From CAZZKE01 sp964655005 (lineage in GTDB: Bacteria; Pseudomonadota; Alphaproteobacteria; Rhodospirillales; JABHCV01): DNA of 28,721 bases. Of the stretch, positions 23,201-28,721 are shown one piece after another; the first letter of the stretch is position 1; each line of letters starts with the position of its first letter. The notes under the pieces were generated by a model. It was given only the letters and a program-made list of their open reading frames with translations, was not told the origin of the DNA and ran no database searches. The DNA lies in the NCBI GenBank assembly GCA_964655005.1, contig CAZZKE010000039.1, positions 1 through 28,721 on the forward strand, given 5' to 3'. The position numbers and the translations under genes are program-made.

Positions 23201-23452
23201 ATGTCACCCGAAAAAACACAAAATGTACAAGATGTCTTTCTAAATTATATCCGTAAAAACAAGACTTCCGTTACTGTCTTCCTGGTCAATGGGGTAAAGT
23301 TACAGGGGATTGTCACATGGTTCGATAACTTCTCGGTGCTGCTGCGTCGGGATGGGCATACCCAGTTGGTCTACAAACACGCCATATCGACGGTCATGCC
23401 GGCCGAGCCCGTGCAGCTATTCGAGCCCGACAAAGGCAACGAAGCGGAATAA
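23201..23452 (+). CDS. hfq: RNA-binding protein Hfq
   Basis: Hfq is a ring-shaped hexameric RNA chaperone that pairs small RNAs with mRNAs. The 83-residue protein has both Sm motifs: VQDVFLNYIRKNKTSVTVFLVNGVKLQGIVTWFDNFSVLLRRDG (Sm1) and TQLVYKHAISTVMPAEPVQL (Sm2, with YKHAIST forming the proximal RNA site). The C-terminal tail is short, as is usual in Alphaproteobacteria. AAGGGG precedes the ATG. hflX starts 22 bases after it, on the same strand, the conserved hfq-hflX order. A 138-base gap upstream likely holds its own promoter. Confidence 0.97.
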   Translation: MSPEKTQNVQDVFLNYIRKNKTSVTVFLVNGVKLQGIVTWFDNFSVLLRRDGHTQLVYKHAISTVMPAEPVQLFEPDKGNEAE

Positions 23453-23474
23453 CATCGCGGTATACAGGACGGAA

Positions 23475-24818
23475 TTGAGCGCCTCGAAAAAAAACAAGGC
23501 GGGTTGGGACGCCACCCGGCAAGCGGAAAAGGATTGTTGTTTAATAATCCACCCGTTCTTGCGGCGGATGGGAGGGGATAGCCGTTCGCCGGAAGCCCGG
23601 CTTGACGAGATCGTCGGCCTGGCGATGGCTATCGATCTCAACATCGCGCATGCCGAAATAATAACCGTTTCCAAGGTGCGGCCTTCGACCCTGTTCGGCA
23701 AGGGCGCGGTCGAACAAATCGGCGACCGGATCGCCGGGCGGGAAGGGGGTATCGACATAGCCGTTATCGACGCCCAGTTGACGCCGGTGCAGCAACGTAA
23801 CCTGGAACGCGCCTGGAAGTGCAAGGTCATCGACCGGACCGGCCTGATTCTGGATATTTTCGGAGAGCGGGCGGCCACCCGCGAAGGACGGTTGCAGGTC
23901 GAACTGGCGTCACTGACCTATCAGCGGTCGCGGCTGGTTCGAAGCTGGACCCACCTGGAACGCCAGCGCGGCGGCGCCGGTTTCATGGGGGGCCCGGGCG
24001 AAACCCAGATCGAATCCGACCGCCGGCAAATCGACCAGCGGATAACCCGCCTGAAGATCGATCTGAAAGACGTTAAAAGAACACGCGAACTGCATCGTCG
24101 GGCGCGGCGCAAGGTTCCTTACCCCATAGTCGCCCTGGTTGGTTACACCAACGCCGGTAAATCGTCGCTGTTCAACCGCCTGACCGATGCCCGGGTCGGC
24201 GTCAAGGACCAGTTGTTCGCGACCCTGGACCCGACCATGCGGGAATTGAAATTGCCATCGGGGCGGTCGGTCGTGCTGTCGGATACGGTCGGCTTCGTTT
24301 CCAATTTGCCGCACGAACTGGTGACCGCCTTTCGCGCCACCCTGGAAGAAGTAACCGAAGCGGACATCATCGTCCATGTACGGGATTGCACACACCCTGA
24401 CACCGAGGCGCAAAAGGCGGATGTCCTGAACGTTTTGAAGGAACTTGGCATAGAAGACAGTTCCGTCCCGATGATCGAAGTCCTGAATAAAATTGATGCG
24501 CTTGCTGATGAAGACAGAAGCATCCAGATCAAATCGGCGGATCGGTCCGGTGGAACGTTGTTTGCGCTTTCCGCATTAACCGGCGAAAGGTGTCAAATCC
24601 TGACGGAAGACCTGGACCGGCGGATCACCGCATCATATGTCATCCGGACCATCGACCTGCCGCCGGCCGATGGCGCCATGCTGGCCTGGCTGTACGACCA
24701 TGGCGATGTTCTGGAAAGGCGGGATGACGATCAGGGAATGCACCTGCTGGTCCGTCTCGACCCGATCAACGCCTCGCGTTTCGATATTCAGCGGGCCGGG
24801 CGCCATGTCCCGGCCTGA
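23475..24818 (+). CDS. hflX: Ribosome-associated GTPase HflX
   Basis: HflX is a GTPase that binds and splits stalled or stressed ribosomes. The protein is 447 residues from the TTG at 23475, preceded by AGGACGGA at a good distance; the open frame also runs backwards into hfq, which is a shadow. The N-terminal domain has VSKVRPSTLFGKGAVEQIGDRIAG and VQQRNLERAWKCKVIDRTGLILDIFGERAATREGRLQVELA. The linker is GGAGFMGGPGETQIESDRRQI. The G domain has G1 GYTNAGKS (223-230), G3 DTVGF (270-274) and G4 NKID (338-341). All key residues are present. The last 14 bases overlap the next gene. Confidence 0.95.
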   Translation: MSASKKNKAGWDATRQAEKDCCLIIHPFLRRMGGDSRSPEARLDEIVGLAMAIDLNIAHAEIITVSKVRPSTLFGKGAVEQIGDRIAGREGGIDIAVIDAQLTPVQQRNLERAWKCKVIDRTGLILDIFGERAATREGRLQVELASLTYQRSRLVRSWTHLERQRGGAGFMGGPGETQIESDRRQIDQRITRLKIDLKDVKRTRELHRRARRKVPYPIVALVGYTNAGKSSLFNRLTDARVGVKDQLFATLDPTMRELKLPSGRSVVLSDTVGFVSNLPHELVTAFRATLEEVTEADIIVHVRDCTHPDTEAQKADVLNVLKELGIEDSSVPMIEVLNKIDALADEDRSIQIKSADRSGGTLFALSALTGERCQILTEDLDRRITASYVIRTIDLPPADGAMLAWLYDHGDVLERRDDDQGMHLLVRLDPINASRFDIQRAGRHVPA

Positions 24819-25629
24819 TCCTCAAGCGGTTATTCAAATTATCGGCGATTGCGCCAGGATAAATATCCTGCCCCGGTTCCGGCAACTGGCGGATCGGCAT
24901 ATCAGTGAAAAATCGCCGGGCGATCTGGTCACTATCGCCGATCTGGAATCGGAACGTTATCTGGAAGCCGCCCTTACCGGGTTGGTTGCCGGCAGCCGCT
25001 GTGTCGGCGAGGAAGCCGCCGAAGGAAACCCCGATATTCTAAAACGGCTTCGAGAGGAAGCCCCGGTCTGGGTTGTCGATCCCCTGGACGGTACCCGGAA
25101 TTTCGCACATGGGCGCGAGCCCTTCGCCATCATTGTCGCTTACTGCCGGGGCGGAGAGACCCTGATGGGATGGATCCATAATCCGCTTAGCGGGCGTACG
25201 GTATGGGCCGCCAGGGGGCAGGGGGCGTGGTCCGGCGGCGGCGAAAAATTACAAACGGCGTCCGTCGACGATCCGTCGGCCATGAAAGGTTCGCTAAGCG
25301 CGGCGGCCGCGAAAAACATGCGGAAACACAAGGACGCGCCGGAAAATATTACCAGGGTCGGCTGTGTCGGCCAGGATTACATGGATCTGTCATGCGGATC
25401 CCTGCATTTCGCCCGCTATGCGGTCACCTTGAAACCATGGGATCACGCCGCCGGTGTGCTTATTCATCAGGAAGCCGGAGGGTATGGCCGGCTGGTCGGA
25501 TCGAACCGGCCATACCTGCCGGATATGGACCCCGAGGCCGCCCGAAACGGCAAGCAGGTCCTGTTGCTGGCCCCGGATGCCGAAAGCTGGCGGCGAATCG
25601 GAAAAATGACCGGGGATTTACAGGTTTGA
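24805..25629 (+). CDS. Inositol monophosphatase / CysQ family phosphatase
   Basis: A 274-residue metal-dependent phosphatase of the IMPase/CysQ/FBPase superfamily. The first metal motif is Glu in RCVGEEAAEG. The main one is VVDPLDGTRNFAHG (Asp92, Asp95), and the C-terminal one is WDHAAGVLIHQEAGG with Asp213. All the metal-binding residues are there. Substrates in this family include inositol phosphates, PAP (CysQ) and histidinol phosphate; the sequence alone does not say which, so no symbol is given. The frame extends further upstream inside hflX, but the ATG at 24805 (MSRPDP) is preferred because it gives the family length. It overlaps hflX by 14 bases. Confidence 0.88.
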   Translation: MSRPDPQAVIQIIGDCARINILPRFRQLADRHISEKSPGDLVTIADLESERYLEAALTGLVAGSRCVGEEAAEGNPDILKRLREEAPVWVVDPLDGTRNFAHGREPFAIIVAYCRGGETLMGWIHNPLSGRTVWAARGQGAWSGGGEKLQTASVDDPSAMKGSLSAAAAKNMRKHKDAPENITRVGCVGQDYMDLSCGSLHFARYAVTLKPWDHAAGVLIHQEAGGYGRLVGSNRPYLPDMDPEAARNGKQVLLLAPDAESWRRIGKMTGDLQV

Positions 25630-25660
25630 AACGGGAATTTTCAATCAGGGAGAGACGCCA

Positions 25661-26533
25661 ATGGAACCAAGAAAACTAGCCTTCATCGGCCTCGGCGTCA
25701 TGGGCTACCCCATGGCCGGGCACCTGATCAAGGCCGGGCACGAAGTAACCGTCTATAACCGGACCGCGGCCAAGGCCGAGGCCTGGGTCAGGGAACACGG
25801 CGGGGCCGGGGCCGAGACGCCGGCCGCCGCCGCCGAGGGCAAGGATATGGTGTTCGCCTGCGTCGGCAATGACGACGACTTGCGCGGCGTCACCTTCGGC
25901 GAACAAGGCATTCTGGCCGGCATGGACGAAGGCGCCGTTTTTGTCGACCACACCACCGCTTCGGCCGAGGTGGCGAGGGAAATTTACGCGGCGGCAAAAA
26001 AAACCGATAAACGCTTCCTCGATGGTCCGGTTTCCGGCGGTCAGGCCGGGGCCGAAAACGGCGCCCTGACGGTTATGCTGGGTGGCGATCAAGATGCTTT
26101 CGATCTGGTCGCGCCGGTAATCGCGGCTTACGGCAAGGCGGTGACCCTGCTTGGCGCGTCCGGGGCCGGCCAATTGACCAAGATGGTCAACCAGATTTGC
26201 ATTGCGGGGCTCCTGCAAGGGTTGGCGGAAGGGCTTAATTTCGCCGGACTGGCGGGCCTGGACGCGAAAAAGGTCGTAGAGGTGATATCCAAGGGCGCGG
26301 CGCAGTCGTGGCAAATGGAAAATCGCGGCTATACCATGATCGATGACCGGTTTGATTTCGGCTTCGCCGTCGACTGGATGCGCAAGGATCTGGCGATTTG
26401 CATCGCCGAATCAAAAAACAACGGGGCGCCGATTCCGGTTACCGAAATAGTCGCCGGTTATTATGAAAAAATTGCCGAAAGGGGTGGCAACCGGTGGGAC
26501 ACATCAAGCCTGATCCGGCTGCTGAAAGATTGA
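25661..26533 (+). CDS. NAD(P)-dependent beta-hydroxyacid dehydrogenase
   Basis: A 290-residue member of the 3-hydroxyisobutyrate/tartronate semialdehyde/6-phosphogluconate dehydrogenase family. The N-terminal Rossmann motif is LAFIGLGVMGYPMAGHLIKAGHEVTVYNRT. The Asn of NRT suggests NADP rather than NAD preference. The substrate motif is FLDGPVSGGQAGAENGALTVMLGG. The catalytic Lys174 is in AGQLTKMVNQI. The late segment RFDFGFAVDWMRKDLAI is typical of the glyoxylate/succinic-semialdehyde reductase or HIBADH type. The exact substrate is not readable. GGGAGAG lies before the ATG. Its stop directly abuts the stop of the opposite-strand lipoprotein gene, with no bases between. Confidence 0.88.
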   Translation: MEPRKLAFIGLGVMGYPMAGHLIKAGHEVTVYNRTAAKAEAWVREHGGAGAETPAAAAEGKDMVFACVGNDDDLRGVTFGEQGILAGMDEGAVFVDHTTASAEVAREIYAAAKKTDKRFLDGPVSGGQAGAENGALTVMLGGDQDAFDLVAPVIAAYGKAVTLLGASGAGQLTKMVNQICIAGLLQGLAEGLNFAGLAGLDAKKVVEVISKGAAQSWQMENRGYTMIDDRFDFGFAVDWMRKDLAICIAESKNNGAPIPVTEIVAGYYEKIAERGGNRWDTSSLIRLLKD

Positions 26534-27139
26534 CTATCGCAAATTAAACGACAGCGACGGGGCCGGATCGAAGGGGCTTTTGATGTTCCAGATATAAATC
26601 TTGTTGCGGCCTTTTCCCTGCTTGACCTTGTTGGCGTTGTGTTTGATTACCCGGGCGTCGGTCTTTATGCGAAGCTGCCCCTTCATGCCCAGGCCGGCGT
26701 CAGTCAGCCGCTTGGCGTTGATTTTCGAAATTTGCTTGCCCTGGACGGTGACCAGGGCTTTTTTCTTGTTATAGGATATTGAAAACATGTTTTCGTTGCG
26801 GCGCACGAACGAAACCATCTTGGAAACCAGAATATCGCCTGATTTCTCCCACTTGACCTTGAAGTGACCCTGCCTGAAATAACTGAACTCCTTGGTCGCC
26901 GAATCCCGCCCGAAGTCGGTTTCCAGGATTTTGACCTTGGCGGCCTCTTCCTTGCGGGTCAGTTTTCCGGCCCTGATGGCGTTAAACAGGTTGATTTCGG
27001 CCAGATAGCCTTCGAACACGATGGAATAAAAGCCGCTGCGGCTGATGTCTATCTCCGCATCGAAGCTGGCCGGCAGATAGCAACTGCTCAGGCCGAATAT
27101 TACAAACAGCGCCAGAACGGATTTTTTCATGAGGGCCAT
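26534..27139 (-). CDS. Hypothetical lipoprotein, last gene of the HAD-mazG operon
   Basis: The 201-residue protein starts with a lipoprotein signal: MALMKKSVLALFVIFGL followed by the lipobox L-S-S-C, with Cys20 lipidated. The mature part has no family that I recognise. It is rich in Lys and beta-like strands (SRSGFYSIVFEGYLAEINLFNAIRAGKL; KISKINAKRLTDAGLGMKGQLRIKTDARVIKHNA; NKIYIWNIKSPFDPAPSLSFNL). The frame is open to 27226 inside mazG, but the ATG at 27139 lies one base from the mazG stop, has AGGACTT before it and begins a proper signal peptide. It is probably co-transcribed with mazG. Confidence 0.75.
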   Translation of the reverse strand: MALMKKSVLALFVIFGLSSCYLPASFDAEIDISRSGFYSIVFEGYLAEINLFNAIRAGKLTRKEEAAKVKILETDFGRDSATKEFSYFRQGHFKVKWEKSGDILVSKMVSFVRRNENMFSISYNKKKALVTVQGKQISKINAKRLTDAGLGMKGQLRIKTDARVIKHNANKVKQGKGRNKIYIWNIKSPFDPAPSLSFNLR

Positions 27140-27140
27140 A

Positions 27141-27923
27141 TTAAGGCGAAGTCCTGGATTTTGCGAGCGGCCACAGGTTTTCCATTTCATCCAGGCTGCT
27201 TTGTTCGGGGGTTTTTCCTTTCTCACGAAGCATCTCTTCGACCATGCGGAAGCGGCGTTCGAATTTGGCGTTGCCGTGGCGCAAGGCGGTTTCCGGGTCG
27301 ATGTTTAGCTTTCGGGCCAGGTTTACACAGGTAAACAGCAGGTCGCCCAATTCGTCTTGCAGCCGGTCCGGATCGCCGCCGGAATTCATTTCCACCACCA
27401 GTTCGGCGGTTTCCTCGTCGAATTTGTGCAGTACGTCGGCGGCCTGATGCCAATCGAAGCCGACCCGGGCGGCGCGTTTTTGCAACTTCAGCGCCCGGGT
27501 CAGGGCCGGCAGGCCGGTAGTGACGCCATCCATGGCGCTGTGGCGGCCCTTGTCGCGCCGCTCCGCCGCCTTCAGGGATTCCCATGACGCCGTCTGGGCT
27601 TCGGCGGTGTGGATTTCGGCTTCCCCGAAGACGTGGGGATGGCGGCGAACCAGTTTGCTGGAAATAGCCGCGACCACGTCGTCGAATCCGAAACTGCCCT
27701 GTTCTTCGGCCATGCGGGCGTGGAAGACCACTTGCAGCAGTAAATCGCCCAGTTCATCGGCCAGGGCGTTCATATCGCCCTGGTCGATGGCCTCGGCGAC
27801 CTCGTAGGCTTCTTCGATGGTGTGCGGGGCGATGGTCGCGAAGGTTTGCTCGATATCCCATGGGCAGCCTTTTTCAGGATCACGCAGCAGCGCCATAATT
27901 TCGATCAATCGTTGTACGGGCAT
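27141..27923 (-). CDS. mazG: Nucleoside triphosphate pyrophosphohydrolase MazG
   Basis: MazG hydrolyses nucleoside triphosphates to monophosphates and pyrophosphate, thereby removing aberrant NTPs. The 260 residues hold two tandem all-alpha MazG repeats. The first has GCPWDIEQTFATIAPHTIEEAYEVAEAI and DELGDLLLQVVFHARMAEE. The second has FDEETAELVVEM and LQDELGDLLFTCVNLARKL. The metal-binding Glu and Asp residues of both are visible. RAARVGFDW and AKFERRF are typical C-terminal motifs. It is 12 bases after the HAD gene on the minus strand. Confidence 0.96.
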   Translation of the reverse strand: MPVQRLIEIMALLRDPEKGCPWDIEQTFATIAPHTIEEAYEVAEAIDQGDMNALADELGDLLLQVVFHARMAEEQGSFGFDDVVAAISSKLVRRHPHVFGEAEIHTAEAQTASWESLKAAERRDKGRHSAMDGVTTGLPALTRALKLQKRAARVGFDWHQAADVLHKFDEETAELVVEMNSGGDPDRLQDELGDLLFTCVNLARKLNIDPETALRHGNAKFERRFRMVEEMLREKGKTPEQSSLDEMENLWPLAKSRTSP

Positions 27924-27935
27924 GGGGCAGGGGTC

Positions 27936-28652
27936 CTATACGATCAATTGTCGCTCGACAAGGCAGGCTTCCAGATCGGAAATGCTGTCAAGAACCACAT
28001 CGGCGACGGCATTTAGTTCATCATGGCCCGATGTGCCCGTCAACACCCCGACCAGTAGGCCGGCACCGGCGGCCCGGCCCATGGCCATATCGTGATAATT
28101 ATCGCCGATAACGGCAATTTCGGCGACGCCAAGGCCGGTTTTCCGGCAAAAGGCGAAGACCGGCGCCGGGTCTGGTTTGGGCGTGGGGCCGCTGTCGTAA
28201 CCACAGATAAATTCAAACCGGTGCAAGATATTGAACGGCGTAAGGGAGATCATGGCGCCTTTTTCACTGTCGGCGGTGACCAGGCCCAGTTTCATTTGAC
28301 GTTTGGCGAACAGCTCAATGACCTCGTTCAGGCCATGCACCGCCGTCGATCGCTCGGCTAAATCGATGTGAAATATATCGTCGATAAGATCGGGCAGGTT
28401 TTGCTGTCCGTGGTCGGGAAAAATATGTTCGAAAGCGTCCGCTATCTCGACCGCCGTACCGGCCGCCAGATACGATCCGGGCCGGACCCGGTCGGTCTCG
28501 GGGTCCTGTCCGGCATGGTCCAGCATTCTTTCCGCCAACCCGATATCGCCACCGGCGATGTGAAGCGCGGCGGCGCGGTTCAACGACGCCCAAGTCTGCT
28601 GATAATCGAGCAGGGTGCCGTCTTTATCAAACAGGAGGCCCTTGATAGTCAT
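27936..28652 (-). CDS. HAD family hydrolase, first gene of the mazG operon
   Basis: A 238-residue HAD phosphatase, type I. Motif I is LLFDKDGTLLDYQ with Asp8 and Asp10. The helical cap spans about residues 20-95. Motif II is LGLVTADSEKGA with a Thr in place of the usual Ser/Thr site. Motif III is Lys in TPKPDPAPVFAF, and motif IV is IGDNYHDMAMGRAAG. It is longer in the cap region than Gph, so the substrate may differ; I cannot name it. It is unlike the HAD gene at 22406 beyond the common motifs. It leads the leftward set HAD-mazG-lipoprotein; its 5' region at 28653-28721 is very AT-rich. Confidence 0.83.
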   Translation of the reverse strand: MTIKGLLFDKDGTLLDYQQTWASLNRAAALHIAGGDIGLAERMLDHAGQDPETDRVRPGSYLAAGTAVEIADAFEHIFPDHGQQNLPDLIDDIFHIDLAERSTAVHGLNEVIELFAKRQMKLGLVTADSEKGAMISLTPFNILHRFEFICGYDSGPTPKPDPAPVFAFCRKTGLGVAEIAVIGDNYHDMAMGRAAGAGLLVGVLTGTSGHDELNAVADVVLDSISDLEACLVERQLIV

Positions 28653-28721
28653 TCGTCACCATTTCGATAATCGCATAATGTATATTATGGAAAATTATAT
28701 TTTTTTATTTGTAATAAGATA
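28653..28721 (-). promoter_or_regulatory. AT-rich upstream region with short inverted repeat
   Basis: The 69 bases before the HAD start are unusually AT-rich for this window. They hold a perfect inverted repeat, CATAAT/ATTATG, with a four-base spacer (28674-28689), and on the minus strand a TATAAT sequence (28694-28699). The matching -35 element would lie at the very edge of the window, and I cannot confirm it. This is a likely promoter region, but no exact start point can be given. Confidence 0.35.

Noticed and set aside
23310..23474. Upstream extension of the hflX frame into hfq, suggesting a fused or frameshifted Hfq-HflX
   Set aside because: The extension overlaps hfq out of frame. A TTG start with a good ribosome-binding site at 23475 gives a normal HflX, and hfq has its own stop, so there is no fusion.
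1..28721. Mobile elements, prophage, CRISPR arrays or defence systems
   Set aside because: No transposase, integrase, spaced direct repeats, cas gene, restriction enzyme or toxin-antitoxin pair was seen on either strand. The gene order is that of conserved chromosomal core.

Overview
The window is a chromosomal segment from an alphaproteobacterium, most likely in or near the Rhodospirillales. The main evidence is gene order. One run is yceD-rpmF-plsX-fabH-ihfA-merR followed by tRNA-Pro. The other is dusB(nifR3)-ntrB-ntrC-ntrY-ntrX-trkA-dat-HAD-hfq-hflX, with mazG close by. A fused ispDF gene also fits. Base composition looks moderately GC-rich and even by eye. I saw no transposase, integrase, phage gene or CRISPR array. 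The taxonomic placement is an inference; there is no rRNA gene here.

Layout. 1-4880: bamE on the minus strand, ending at a bidirectional terminator and diverging from a plus-strand run. That run holds a cytochrome bc1 assembly chaperone homologue, yceD, ribosomal protein L32, fatty acid and phospholipid genes (plsX, fabH), the IHF alpha subunit and a MerR-type regulator. 4964-5083: tRNA-Pro(GGG) with a strong terminator. 5225-7752: a small coiled-coil protein, a full-length aldehyde:ferredoxin oxidoreductase and a MoaD/ThiS-like protein ending in Gly-Gly. 7739-9409: small unrecognised genes plus one STAS-domain protein, the least explained part of the window. 9481-11667 (minus): ispDF and a response-regulator-like protein whose phosphoacceptor Asp is a Glu. 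11861-12694: a CcsA-like membrane protein.

12805-25629 is a long plus-strand block: dusB, the NtrB/NtrC and NtrY/NtrX two-component systems, trkA, a D-amino-acid aminotransferase, a HAD phosphatase, hfq, hflX and an inositol-monophosphatase/CysQ-family gene. Most junctions overlap by a few bases, which implies translational coupling. This block joins nitrogen-status signalling (NtrBC), a second and probably redox- or envelope-linked system (NtrYX), tRNA modification, potassium uptake and RNA-level regulation (Hfq). A beta-hydroxyacid dehydrogenase follows at 25661-26533. It abuts, tail to tail, a leftward operon of HAD phosphatase, mazG and a lipoprotein of unknown function.

Most of the window is conserved core genome. 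The parts most worth a second look are the AOR/MoaD/coiled-coil module, the Asp-to-Glu receiver protein, the NtrX without a sigma-54 contact loop, and the orphan small genes between 7.7 and 9.4 kb.
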